From Symploca sp. SIO2C1 (GTDB lineage: Bacteria > Cyanobacteriota > Cyanobacteriia > Cyanobacteriales > Coleofasciculaceae), in NCBI GenBank assembly GCA_010692635.1, contig JAAHGL010000063.1, forward strand, positions 1-35,582: a stretch of 35,582 bases of DNA, written 5' to 3'. Below are positions 9,093-16,682 of the stretch, piece after piece. The translations under genes and the position numbers were made by a program. Positions within the stretch are counted from its first letter, which is position 1, and every line of letters begins with the position of its first letter. A model generated the notes under the pieces. The model was not told the DNA's origin. It ran no database searches and saw only the letters and a list, made by a program, of their open reading frames with translations.

Positions 9093-11730
9093 AGCTCTGC
9101 TGGACTTCGTGAGCTTCCAGCACATTCACTGCAAGCTCTTTTTGTCGGGAGCGCTCCATCTGGGAGAGAAGCTCTCTAAGATCCTCTCCTGCCTGTTCCA
9201 AATCGGTATACATCATGACATCCTGCTTATGGCGGGTTAGCTGCACCACTGTCTGCTCCATATCCTGCATGGAACCGCCAAGATGCACAAAGGTTCTCAA
9301 TACACTTTCTCCCTGAAAAAAATAGGTTGTTCCGGCATAGCCCAAGCGAAAGTGGGGAAATTCATTAACAGGAATCGTAACTCGTGCGCCGTTGTCCAGC
9401 CGTACACTGATTTCAGCTTCAAAGGGGTCTACCAGTTCAATCGTGGCAAATTGACCGTTCCTAACTCCGTAGCTCCGAAAACGTACAAATTCGTCTACAG
9501 CGGTTCGCCGAAATAAGATTCTATCCCCCTCGTAGAAGTAAGCTCCATTGACTTCTATCCCCTCACCTCCAACCTTCCCCGCCAAAAGTCGAGCTTGTTG
9601 TGCAGCCTTGTTGTAGGCTGAAACCTCGGCATTGGTCATGGCAAGAATGGCATGATCTTCTGGACGCTCTAGCCCGTAAGTTTTCCAGTCTTCAATCAAG
9701 CTGTTTCGGGCGTTCTCAAGAGTCTCCTCAACTTTCAAACGTCCTGCCTGTTGGTAGGCTCGTATTGCTTTCTCAACTTCACCTTGTGCTAGATGCTTTG
9801 TCTGCTCTCTTTGCCATTCTTGCTGCTGCCGTACAGGTTCAGTGAGCACAGCACTTCCTACCGTCTGGGCTATTGCAGCAAAGCCTCCACCTGCTCCTAT
9901 CGGGGCTAGCTGGTTGGCATCCCCTGCAAGAATCCATTGAGCTGACTTATTCTCAATCGCATCAGTCAACCGTTTAAGCACCAGGGTATCTGCCATACTG
10001 CCTTCATCAGTAAGAACCACCGTGCGCTCGTCAATCTCATGTTGCATCCGTTGGAGAAGTCCCGCATAAAACTCCCGCTGCTTGTAAGTGGCTCTGCCGG
10101 ACTCAACGGCTTTGATAAGTGACGGCTCAATGACAAAGTTTCCTTCTTCATTGAGCGCAACCGTTTTATGAATTGTCTCACTCTTGGCTCCGGTTTTTCG
10201 CTCCAGGTCTTCAGCCGTTCGCCCCTGGAGCGCAACACCAATCACTCGATACCCTTCCCGCTCAAAGATTGTCTTAAGCACCCCCAAAACTTCAGTCTTG
10301 CCTGCTCCTGGGACACCAGTTAACACCTTCACCTTTCCCTCACCCCTGGCAAGATACCACACGGCTTCCTCCTGCTCCTGGCGCAAAGGTATTCCTGCAC
10401 TCTTACGCTCGGAGATGACCTCTAAAACGGTGGACTCTCTCACTGAAAATGCTGGTTGCTCTTTAAGCCCTGTAACCTTACTCATCATCTCACGCTCAAG
10501 GTCAATCATAGCCTGGGTTGAGTACTGTGTTTCACCTTTTCTCTCTCCAAGCACTACCGCTTGCTCTGGGGCATTTGTCCACTGCTCATGGCTGTTGCCA
10601 ATCCACTGCGTAACTCCCTCAAGGGCTTTACCAAACCCTATGCCAGAAAACTGTGCCAGCTCACAGACCCTACGCAAAAGCTCATACCGAGAAAAATAGC
10701 TCTTGCGACTTATCAGTTCCGCTATTCCTTCCCGTACCGTCTCCCGTGGCTGCGCTCCAAGGCTTTGAGCATCCCGTACTAATTTCCCAATAACCTGCAC
10801 TGCCTCTGTCTGGCTAAACCCAAGTGACTCCCCTTCCCTCTGCCACTGCTCAAACAGTTTACTCTCACCGATACTGCTTTTATGCTTTCTCGTAATCAGG
10901 GTAAGCCGCTCTGCTACCTTGGAATCTGCCCGTATCCCTTCGGTGTACCCCTTCTCCTTCAAGGCTTCTCTAATTTGTTGTGACCTTTTAGAAAACCCGT
11001 CAATCACCTCCTGGGGAACCCCGACTAACTCAAAACTTTTGACGTGATGTTCTTTGTGGGGGCGAACTGCTACCGCTAAACGCTCCTCAAGCTCTCTCAC
11101 CAATGCCGCTCGGTACGCTGCACCAAGGAGCATCTTGTTCCGGTAAAAGTCGTAGGTTTGAATCTGTCCGGTATGACCATCTTCGCTCACACCTACCCCA
11201 AGTACACAACAATGGGTATGCAGTTGTGGGTCTAACTCTCTGCTTGCCCCATGTTGAAAGAGTCCGATGACCAAAAACGCTTTTTCAATCTGGACACCAT
11301 TTTTACCTCGACGGATGGAGCCAAACTCCTGTTCAGCCCAGGACAATACCTCCTTAACCGCTGTCGTGTGCGCTTGAGAGATAATAACTTGAATCGGTTC
11401 AGGAGAAAGCGCCCAGAATATGCTAACTGATTTTGGTACGGAGAAGGTGAGGTCTTGAGCGTGGCGGCGCTCCTGAACAACTTTTTTGCCGTTCCTGAGT
11501 GTTGCCCGCTGCCACTTACCAGCGTTTTGCACCAACGGTTTTTCTCCTGGCGGGGCAAAGGGGTCGTAGCCATAGAATATATTCTCAAACTGACCTGCTT
11601 CTATCTCACCTGTTAGTCCTAGTTTATAGGCTCCCAATCCCAACCAAGAGCCTGTGTTACTAACGTAGTAATCGTGCTTTGATGAGGTGGTAAAATACTC
11701 GTCGCTGCTGGCTCGTTTGATACTGAGCAT
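9076..11730 (-). CDS. traI: MobF conjugative relaxase with helicase domain (TraI/TrwC)
   Basis: The 884-residue protein starts at an ATG with AGAGG 7 nt upstream. Residues 1-290 form the TrwC relaxase domain: tyrosines Y21/Y22 followed by GSWLGLGAYKLGLTG, and the three-histidine metal site H160 with DPQLHTH (H171, H173). A RecD-like helicase follows, with Walker A TGVPGAGKT (471-479) and LTDEGSM (Walker B, DE at 575-576). It would nick oriT, stay bound to the 5' end and unwind the strand to be transferred. Length is close to R388 TrwC. It is 15 bp downstream of the RHH gene and overlaps the coupling-protein start, so all three are one operon. The predicted oriT lies about 560 bp upstream. Confidence 0.93.
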   Translation of the reverse strand: MLSIKRASSDEYFTTSSKHDYYVSNTGSWLGLGAYKLGLTGEIEAGQFENIFYGYDPFAPPGEKPLVQNAGKWQRATLRNGKKVVQERRHAQDLTFSVPKSVSIFWALSPEPIQVIISQAHTTAVKEVLSWAEQEFGSIRRGKNGVQIEKAFLVIGLFQHGASRELDPQLHTHCCVLGVGVSEDGHTGQIQTYDFYRNKMLLGAAYRAALVRELEERLAVAVRPHKEHHVKSFELVGVPQEVIDGFSKRSQQIREALKEKGYTEGIRADSKVAERLTLITRKHKSSIGESKLFEQWQREGESLGFSQTEAVQVIGKLVRDAQSLGAQPRETVREGIAELISRKSYFSRYELLRRVCELAQFSGIGFGKALEGVTQWIGNSHEQWTNAPEQAVVLGERKGETQYSTQAMIDLEREMMSKVTGLKEQPAFSVRESTVLEVISERKSAGIPLRQEQEEAVWYLARGEGKVKVLTGVPGAGKTEVLGVLKTIFEREGYRVIGVALQGRTAEDLERKTGAKSETIHKTVALNEEGNFVIEPSLIKAVESGRATYKQREFYAGLLQRMQHEIDERTVVLTDEGSMADTLVLKRLTDAIENKSAQWILAGDANQLAPIGAGGGFAAIAQTVGSAVLTEPVRQQQEWQREQTKHLAQGEVEKAIRAYQQAGRLKVEETLENARNSLIEDWKTYGLERPEDHAILAMTNAEVSAYNKAAQQARLLAGKVGGEGIEVNGAYFYEGDRILFRRTAVDEFVRFRSYGVRNGQFATIELVDPFEAEISVRLDNGARVTIPVNEFPHFRLGYAGTTYFFQGESVLRTFVHLGGSMQDMEQTVVQLTRHKQDVMMYTDLEQAGEDLRELLSQMERSRQKELAVNVLEAHEVQQSYGVVQ

Positions 11731-11745
11731 TACTGCCTCTTTTCA

Positions 11746-12111
11746 CTAGCCAAGATTAAGGGCATTAGGGGAAAGACTTTGTGCTACTTTCGTCGCGTCT
11801 CCTGTATCCATTTCACATACTTCATGCAGTAAGACAAACACCATTTTGGCTATCTTCGTCTCTAGTCTTGTCTCCAGTTCCACCAACTCCTTTCGCACTT
11901 CGCTCACCTCTCCTGACAACTCCTTCCTAAGCTGATGCAAGAGATAATGCAACTCCTTCATCCTCGTATCTTCAAGACCTTCAATGGTTAGGTGCTTGGC
12001 GCAAAGACCTGCACTCTCAAGGCGAAGTAGAGTGGCTCGTTTTTCGAGCTTTTCTAAGTAGTGTCCTCCCAGGCGAAAGCTCACCGTTTGACCCTTGGTG
12101 AAGCCTGTCAT
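11746..12111 (-). CDS. Relaxosome accessory protein, RHH plus coiled coil (TraM/TrwA-like role)
   Basis: The start at 12111 (MTGFTKGQTVSFRLGG) has GGAG 5 nt upstream; an ATG at 12153 adds 14 unlikely residues. Residues 6-40 look like a ribbon-helix-helix fold: a beta strand QTVSFRLG, then two helices (YLEKLEKRATLLRLE and AGLCAKHLTIEGL). Residues 45-110 are a heptad-rich coiled coil (ELHYLLHQLRKELSGEVSEVRKELVELETRLETKIAKMV). This fits a DNA-binding oligomer acting at oriT and repressing its own promoter, as TraM and TrwA do; the name is by role, since I cannot identify a specific family. It is first in the minus-strand tra operon and is preceded by two tandem dyad repeats (12180-12221) that could be its sites. 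Confidence 0.7.
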   Translation of the reverse strand: MTGFTKGQTVSFRLGGHYLEKLEKRATLLRLESAGLCAKHLTIEGLEDTRMKELHYLLHQLRKELSGEVSEVRKELVELETRLETKIAKMVFVLLHEVCEMDTGDATKVAQSLSPNALNLG

Positions 12112-12179
12112 AACGACTCCATAAAAGTAGATACTTTCTCCTATATAATTCAAATACGTTATAACCTTAAAGAGTACAA

Positions 12180-12221
12180 GTGTAGACAGGTGTTTACACT
12201 GTGTAGATTCTATGTTTACAC
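12180..12221. repeat. Two tandem dyads GTGTAGA-N6/7-TTTACAC, probable RHH binding sites
   Basis: Copy 1 is 12180-12199 and copy 2 is 12201-12221. Each has half-sites GTGTA and TACAC in inverted orientation, and the copies are 21 bp apart, two helical turns. They lie between the accessory gene and the predicted nic site, where F has its TraM and TraY sites. Confidence 0.65.
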
Positions 12222-12262
12222 GTTTTATCTAACAATTTCAAAGATATATCTCTATCTTCATC

Positions 12263-12295
12263 TACATCACAAGATGTATCGGGTGTGGGAGCTTT
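12263..12295 (+). other. oriT: Predicted oriT core: hairpin and nic site
   Basis: A perfect 6-bp inverted repeat, TACATC-ACAA-GATGTA (12263-12278), is followed after TC by GGGTGT GGGAGCTTT. F plasmid has a hairpin followed by GTGGGGTGT^GGTGCTTT, cut by a relaxase of the same MobF family. By analogy the nick is between T12286 and G12287 on the plus strand. Transfer would start with the side above 12287, so the tra genes enter last. The match was made by eye from memory of the F sequence; nicking has not been shown. Confidence 0.6.
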
Positions 12296-12453
12296 GTACG
12301 AAAAATCGAGAAAACTGCTCCTTTTTCGCCTATTCTTTGGTCAAACTTCAATCTTTTGGATAGTAAAAGATTGTTCCTCCCATCAACTTCATGCAGATCA
12401 AACAAAGGTGAGCAGAGAAACCAAAAACCCTACCCACCTGTATTGCTCAGAAC

Positions 12454-12774
12454 CTACTGCTGGCTCATCTCCTCAAATTTGTCGAGAAGAGACTGAATAG
12501 CTGGTACTCTTTTGACCGAGCCTTCAGTTTGCTGATCTTCTATCAATTGCTGCTTGATACTTGCTGGTAAAGTGAACCACGGTGAAAAAGACTCAATGAA
12601 AACCTCAATATCTGTCCACTGGCATCTGCTGTTGCCTGTCCAGAACACGGGTTCTTCATCATCCTCATTTGTCCATACTTGAGCAAAAAATGTCTCCAAA
12701 GGTGAGTCCCATCCAACTAACACCTTTTGATATTTTCCCCGTGTCTCTTCCGACTCGACACAGTACTGACTCAT
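12454..12774 (-). CDS. Hypothetical acidic protein (106 aa), leading region
   Basis: The ATG at 12774 has TAGGAG about 9 nt upstream. The protein contains KYQKVLVGWDSPLETFFAQVW, then an acidic stretch with PVFWTGN, then a helical C-terminus (ASIKQQLIEDQQTE). I recall similar short proteins with a VGWD-PL-TFFAQV segment on other bacterial plasmids, but their function is not known to me. It is the first gene on the side predicted to enter the recipient first, and its orientation makes the transferred plus strand its template, as for F leading-region genes. That could allow early expression; it is an inference from layout only. Confidence 0.65.
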   Translation of the reverse strand: MSQYCVESEETRGKYQKVLVGWDSPLETFFAQVWTNEDDEEPVFWTGNSRCQWTDIEVFIESFSPWFTLPASIKQQLIEDQQTEGSVKRVPAIQSLLDKFEEMSQQ

Positions 12775-12898
12775 AGTGACTGACTCCTACCCAGACGGGC
12801 ATAAACATCATGAAAGCAAAACCTTCAGGGAAACCATCAGTTTCTCTGCTTTGAGGCAAAATCATAAACTCACACAGAAGGAATACAAGGCTATTGGC

Positions 12899-13636
12899 TC
12901 AATCAACTAGAAACAGGTGGAGTCGCCTCTGGTAAGACTCTAGTTGCTTCAATTTCTCGGTACGGTACGCAGACTTCTTCTTCATCAGTACAGCCAGATG
13001 CCTCTTAGGGTGCAGCGTCAAGAGTCCCCTCAAAAAGTATTGTACAAAATCTGTTATGACCCGATGGCGTCGCCAGACAGCACAGGCAAGTGGGGTTTTC
13101 TTGGAAGGAGTCAAACCGACCAGAGCTACAATGCCAAGCTTGGCTGAATGGATTTCTGTGAGGACATACAGCAATCCCCTTTTGCTCTTGACCAGCTCGG
13201 TACATTCAGCAGGTATGTTCAATCCACCAAGACACAGGCGTTGCTGCTCATCAAAGGTCAGTCCCCAACGCTTGAGGTTCGCCCAGAGGTAGTCTTTCTT
13301 GAGGGTAAGACCCAACTCCCTTCCAGCCGCCTTTATCACCCGCTGTGGCGTCCACAAGGGGCTGTGATAGCCATAATCGCTGGCAGCTCGACACAGGAGT
13401 TCAAGCAGACTGCTCTCCTCATCCTCACTCAGTTTCTTCCGAGGGCGTCCAACCGGACGCTTTTCGAGCTTCTCTGGTCGTTTCTTAGCACCACTTGAGA
13501 CTCCTGAGAGCGCATTGGTGATAAGGGCAACAACTATCTCGGCATTAAGTCCTAGCTTCTGGCATATCTCAGGAGTGGAGACTTTTGAATGGTACAGCCT
13601 TAAGACCTCCTGTTGTAGACAGTGTGATAGTTCCAT
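12899..13636 (-). CDS. IS630/Tc1-type transposase-derived protein, probably catalytically dead
   Basis: Residues 1-50 form a helix-turn-helix (EVLRLYHSKVSTPEICQKLGL). They are followed by a basic linker KRPVGRPRKKLSEDE and a second winged-helix region with WTPQRVIKAAGRELGLTL and YLWANLKRWGLTFDEQQ, as in IS630 transposases. The remainder aligns in outline with the DDE fold: FVQYFLRGLLTLHPKRHLAVLM corresponds to the strand that normally ends in the second aspartate, but reads LMKKKSA; the first aspartate position is LTEIHS. The protein stops at LHLFLVD, before the third acidic residue. No terminal repeats were seen. The intact frame, the good ribosome site and the palindrome over the start suggest it is kept as a DNA-binding regulator. 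Confidence 0.5.
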   Translation of the reverse strand: MELSHCLQQEVLRLYHSKVSTPEICQKLGLNAEIVVALITNALSGVSSGAKKRPEKLEKRPVGRPRKKLSEDEESSLLELLCRAASDYGYHSPLWTPQRVIKAAGRELGLTLKKDYLWANLKRWGLTFDEQQRLCLGGLNIPAECTELVKSKRGLLYVLTEIHSAKLGIVALVGLTPSKKTPLACAVWRRHRVITDFVQYFLRGLLTLHPKRHLAVLMKKKSAYRTEKLKQLESYQRRLHLFLVD

Positions 13637-13653
13637 AGAGGATAACTATCACA
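13623..13653. promoter_or_regulatory. Perfect 10-bp inverted repeat over the start of the transposase-derived gene
   Basis: TGTGATAGTT (13623-13632) and AACTATCACA (13644-13653) flank an 11-nt centre that holds the ATG (13636-13634) and the AGGA-type ribosome site on the minus strand. As DNA it could be an operator for autorepression; as RNA the hairpin would hide the ribosome site. Confidence 0.55.
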
Positions 13654-14017
13654 TTCGTCATAATTTGGCGTTAAAAAACATACTTGTTCCACAGCTAAAG
13701 CCTTGTAAAATCCTGGTTTAGAACTTCGTTTGATGATAGGTTATCCAGATAATTCAATGTGTTATCAAAGTCCCCCCTCTCCTTTCACAGAAACTTGCCA
13801 AAAAGTGTGGAACATTATGATCTGTAATCGTTAAACAGTAGAGCAACAGAGCATTTGCCCCCTCCCTCTACCGGCTGGAAACCTTGTAAATCAAGTTGCG
13901 GCAACCGGTAAAATGGCAGTCAATTAAGCATTGGTGGGAAAAAAATCTGAATAGGGGGTGACACCCCCCACCCCCAAGTGATATATTTAAGTTAAGTAGA
14001 TGCACCCTGATAAGCCG
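13654..14017 (+). other. Intergenic region with hairpins upstream of a plus-strand terminator
   Basis: No convincing gene is present in these 364 bases. Paired elements include TACCGG with CCGGTA (about 13871-13913), enclosing CTTG/CAAG, and the near-perfect GGGGGTG-A-CACCCCC at 13954-13968. Because a plus-strand terminator follows at 14018 and no plus-strand gene precedes it, a small RNA is possible; no clear promoter was found. Confidence 0.3.
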
Positions 14018-14053
14018 GAGAGACACTTACCGTGACTCTCTCTCTTTTTTTTT
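14018..14053 (+). terminator. Rho-independent terminator
   Basis: GAGAGACAC (14018-14026) pairs with GTGACTCTC (14032-14040) with one A-A mismatch and a 5-nt loop, followed by a T-rich tract ending in nine Ts (14045-14053). It points along the plus strand, facing the convergent rep gene. Confidence 0.65.
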
Positions 14054-14077
14054 ACCTACCTATCTCTGGGCATCCCT

Positions 14078-15124
14078 TTACTCAATACTTTTTATTAAAT
14101 CGCAAAGGAAGCTTTGTTGAAATAGCTCTTGGGTGTCCGAGTCTTCAGTACCTTCATCAGAGGGAAGAACTTCTCTTCTCCCTTCTTTTTCTGAAGCAAT
14201 TTCAAGGGATGGCAGTTTTGACGAATCCTGTTTTAGAGCAAACTGCCTAAACTCAGCAAAGGCTTTAGAACCAGGGACAAGGTGTAGCCACCAGTCAGGA
14301 CGCCCTTGCTCATCAATCGTGTCCTGATAGGAGATCGACTCTAAGTATCCAGATTTTTTGTGTGGCAGAGTTATCTTGTAGAGCTGCTTTTTTACCTTGC
14401 TGGCATCGGTATAGCAAGTCAGGGCTGAGTAGGTACAAAAATCCGAGTAAGCATACCGAGCAAAAGGTAGTTTGTACTTGATGGCTGCGAATATTTGAGG
14501 GCTAACAAGTTCATAAAATCTCTGTGACGATGGAGGTAGAATTTTGAGATAATCATAATCTAAAGGTCGGGTTCCAGCATTGTTGAGAACTTCTCGATAG
14601 ACATCGTTGAGGATAACGTAGACCGCATCAGCCTTGCGACCATCGGACAATTTCTCTCCTGTGAATATGACACTGTAACGATTAAAATCTCCCTCGATAC
14701 TTCGCTCAGTTCCGTCCTGAGATTGGTAAGTAATTTTGGCGGTAATTCCTGTGTGCGCGTTCTGACGAAGGGCATTTTTCACGTTTTTAACCGCTTTCCC
14801 CTCATTCAACCCAAGCTCTCGACAAATAGCTCTCAGACTACCTAATTTGATGACCTTTGGTTTGACTTTGCCTGCTTCTTCAATTCGTCGATTTACTATT
14901 AACGTATCAATTCTGTAAGCCAGTTCTTTTGGTTCACCATAAACTCGGTTTGGTGCAACCATCCAACGAAACTCTCTCCCTTTTCTATCCCGTCCTCGAA
15001 TATCAACATTTAAGCTCCCTCTTTTGGCTAGCTGATGAACGGGAAATCTTGATAGTTCTCTCTCAATCCTAATGGGATTTAACGGGATAACTTTTGTCTC
15101 CCGTCTTTGGTGTTTAAGCTTCAT
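14078..15124 (-). CDS. rep: Plasmid replication initiator protein (iteron-binding Rep)
   Basis: The 348-residue protein is basic in its N-terminal half (KLKHQRRETKVIPLNPIRIERE, DIRGRDRKGREFRWMVAPNRVYGEP). Its middle looks like two winged-helix domains of a Rep protein (SLRAICRELGLNEGKAVKNVKNAL; PPSSQRFYELVSPQIFAAIKYKLPFARYAYSDFCTYSALTCY). The YAYSDFCTYSAL region recalls TrfA-like initiators. The C-terminal 50 residues are acidic and variable. The strongest evidence is context: eight 21-22 bp iterons start 150 bp upstream, and parAB lies beyond them in divergent orientation. No good ribosome site precedes the ATG at 15124, and a stop codon just upstream rules out a longer form, so translation may be weak. 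GGAAGGAG about 55 nt upstream has no start codon near it. Confidence 0.75.
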   Translation of the reverse strand: MKLKHQRRETKVIPLNPIRIERELSRFPVHQLAKRGSLNVDIRGRDRKGREFRWMVAPNRVYGEPKELAYRIDTLIVNRRIEEAGKVKPKVIKLGSLRAICRELGLNEGKAVKNVKNALRQNAHTGITAKITYQSQDGTERSIEGDFNRYSVIFTGEKLSDGRKADAVYVILNDVYREVLNNAGTRPLDYDYLKILPPSSQRFYELVSPQIFAAIKYKLPFARYAYSDFCTYSALTCYTDASKVKKQLYKITLPHKKSGYLESISYQDTIDEQGRPDWWLHLVPGSKAFAEFRQFALKQDSSKLPSLEIASEKEGRREVLPSDEGTEDSDTQELFQQSFLCDLIKSIE

Positions 15125-15192
15125 GAATTATTCAAAATAAAAAATACGAACGAACGAAACTTTTGTAGCGTCTAGCTCCTTCCGTCTCGTAT

Positions 15193-15232
15193 GTCTATAT
15201 AAGTCTATATAAGTCTAATACGTCTAAGCAGG
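15193..15232. repeat. Four tandem 10-bp repeats (GTCTATATAA type) in the rep leader
   Basis: GTCTATATAA occurs at 15193-15202 and 15203-15212, followed by GTCTAATACG and GTCTAAGCAG, giving GTCTA every 10 bp. It lies between the rep start and the iterons. On the minus strand the units contain TATAGAC, which could be overlapping -10 boxes for rep. An unwinding or operator role is also possible. Confidence 0.55.
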
Positions 15233-15272
15233 GAATCAAGCAATATTTTTAATGAGTTAAGTGCTTTTTTTT

Positions 15273-15439
15273 CTCCCGAAAGGTAGCGTTCTTTCTCCTG
15301 AAAGGTAGCAGGTAAGCCACCGAAAGGTAGCACCTTTTCTCCCGAAGGGTAGCATTTCTTCTCTTGAAAGGTAGCGGCTTTCTCCCGAAAGGTAGCAGGT
15401 TTTACCTCAAAAGGTAGCGGTTAAACCCCGAAAGGTAGC
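15273..15439. repeat. oriV: Plasmid origin: eight iterons, consensus CTCCCGAAAGGTAGC
   Basis: Copies start at 15273, 15295, 15317, 15339, 15361, 15382, 15404 and 15425, so the period is 21-22 bp. The core GAAAGGTAGC is exact in most; copy 4 has GAAGGGTAGC and copy 7 has CAAAAGGTAGC. Short spacers differ, which rules out a CRISPR array. Spacing by two helical turns places Rep on one DNA face. Iterons of this kind bind the initiator and also limit copy number. Confidence 0.9.
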
Positions 15440-15605
15440 AGGTAATTCTTCCCCAACAGCTTGATGTCGCTTACAATGATACCCTTTGGTGGATTTTCGC
15501 TCTCAATGGCTCTCCTTCAGGGATGGCAATCTCAGTTAGCTCTAGCCTCATGCCTTTCAATTAGCGCACGTAGATACTGGCATTCCAATAAGTTACGAAT
15601 CTTTT

Positions 15606-15620
15606 CTCCTGAAAGGTAGC
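15606..15620. repeat. Outlying ninth iteron (CTCCTGAAAGGTAGC)
   Basis: A full copy lies 181 bp beyond the last clustered iteron, close to eight repeat periods. A partial copy, CGAAGTAGC, follows near 15633. It may act as an incompatibility or handcuffing site, or regulate the parAB side. Confidence 0.7.
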
Positions 15621-15765
15621 ACCCCTTATTTATCGAAGTAGCAACTTGATACTGGAAGACCTAACCAGTTCCTACACCCCATTTCAGAGATATATGAGGC
15701 AAAATGTGCAGCCCTTCACTTTTGACAAATAGTTGATTATTCTTGAGGATAGTAGCGACGGGCGA

Positions 15766-15780
15766 TACACTCGGAGTGTA
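15766..15780. promoter_or_regulatory. 15-bp palindrome in the parA leader
   Basis: TACACTC-G-GAGTGTA is a perfect dyad about 120 bp before the parA start. GAGAGTGT and ACACTCTC (15787-15828) repeat the same half-site around the next element. It is a likely ParA or ParB operator. Confidence 0.5.
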
Positions 15781-15793
15781 ATAATTGAGAGTG

Positions 15794-15813
15794 TCGGAGC
15801 TACGTCGCTCCGA
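15794..15813. promoter_or_regulatory. Candidate parS/REP-like element, copy 1
   Basis: TCGGAGC-TACGTC-GCTCCGA has 7-bp inverted arms around ACGT. The inner 18 bp recur exactly, in inverted orientation, inside parB at 17189-17206. Two copies next to and within parAB suggest a ParB binding site. A mobile palindromic repeat is the alternative. Confidence 0.5.
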
Positions 15814-15899
15814 GGGAGCAACACTCTCTATAACTCGTAGCCAAAACCTTATAGGTGCGGTACCAGCTTCCAAGAGTCATTATTCAGAAGTATCACGAG

Positions 15900-16682
15900 A
15901 TGAGCCAAGTAATCGCCCTCTTTAACATGTCTGGTGGCGTGGGCAAGTCCACTCTCACAATGAACCTTGGCTATCATCTCGCTGAGGATTTCGGAAAGAA
16001 TGTCCTTCTTGTAGACATAGACCCACAAGCTTCATTGACAACCTTTATGGGGCTTGCTCCATTTGAGCTGGAGAAGACTATTTATCAGAGTTTGCTGCAC
16101 AGGGAGCCACCACCTATTATTCCTGAACTCAAAAAATGCGACCTCATTCCATCTAATATCTTCCTTGCTCAAGCCGAACTCCAACTCTCTTCTGAACTCC
16201 GGCGGGAATATAAACTTGCTGATGCACTCGCTAAGGTTAGAGATGATTACGATGTTATTCTCCTTGACTGCCCCCCTTCCCTTGGGCTTCTGTCAGTGAA
16301 TTGTCTGGTTGCTGCCACTTATCTTCTCATCCCAATTCAAACGGAATACAAGTCTGTTGAAGCTACCATTAACCTGCTGCAAACTACCTACGAGATTGCC
16401 CAAGAAGTAAATCCAAGTCTGCTGGTTGCTGGCACTGTGCCTACTATGTACGATGAGCGGACTTCGCAAGCTCGGAGGGCATTGCAAACCATCCAAGAAG
16501 TCTTTGGAGGCTTACGAGATAACTTGAGCTTTAGGGATGCAATTGTTTTTCCTGCAATACCTCGTCGAACTGATTTCGCCAATGCGGCAGCGGAACATCT
16601 TCCGCTCGTGAGCTATGCACCGCGTCATGCTGCGATTAAGCCGTTACGTGCAATCGCCTCTTCATTGGAGGGACTGCTATGA
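15900..16682 (+). CDS. parA: ParA-family partition ATPase with serine in place of the signature lysine
   Basis: The start at 15900 gives MSQVIALFN directly before the P-loop, the usual ParA N-terminus; a start at 15855 would add 15 atypical residues. The P-loop is NMSGGVGKSTLT (residues 9-20), followed by VLLVDIDPQASLTT (A') and YDVILLDCPPSLGL (B). ParA proteins normally have K-G-G at the start of the loop (the signature lysine); here it is S-G-G (S11). I recall the same change in McdA, which positions carboxysomes. It lacks the N-terminal HTH of type Ia ParA, and at 260 residues fits the short type. The parB start overlaps its stop codon (ATGA). Palindromes upstream are probable operators. 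Confidence 0.9.
   Translation: MSQVIALFNMSGGVGKSTLTMNLGYHLAEDFGKNVLLVDIDPQASLTTFMGLAPFELEKTIYQSLLHREPPPIIPELKKCDLIPSNIFLAQAELQLSSELRREYKLADALAKVRDDYDVILLDCPPSLGLLSVNCLVAATYLLIPIQTEYKSVEATINLLQTTYEIAQEVNPSLLVAGTVPTMYDERTSQARRALQTIQEVFGGLRDNLSFRDAIVFPAIPRRTDFANAAAEHLPLVSYAPRHAAIKPLRAIASSLEGLL

Noticed and set aside
10184-10699. Plus-strand open frame of 171 codons
   Set aside because: It lies wholly opposite the relaxase helicase domain, is serine/arginine-rich and has no ribosome site; it is a shadow of the real gene.
7050-12111. Complete conjugation system
   Set aside because: Only the relaxosome and coupling protein are present; no VirB/Tra channel or pilus genes occur in the window, so self-transfer cannot be claimed.
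12899-13636. Active IS630-family insertion sequence
   Set aside because: Catalytic aspartates are replaced, the last acidic residue is missing, and no terminal inverted repeats or TA duplications were seen.
15273-15620. CRISPR-like repeat array
   Set aside because: The repeat unit is 15 bp with spacers of only 6-7 bp and lies beside a Rep gene, which is an iteron origin.
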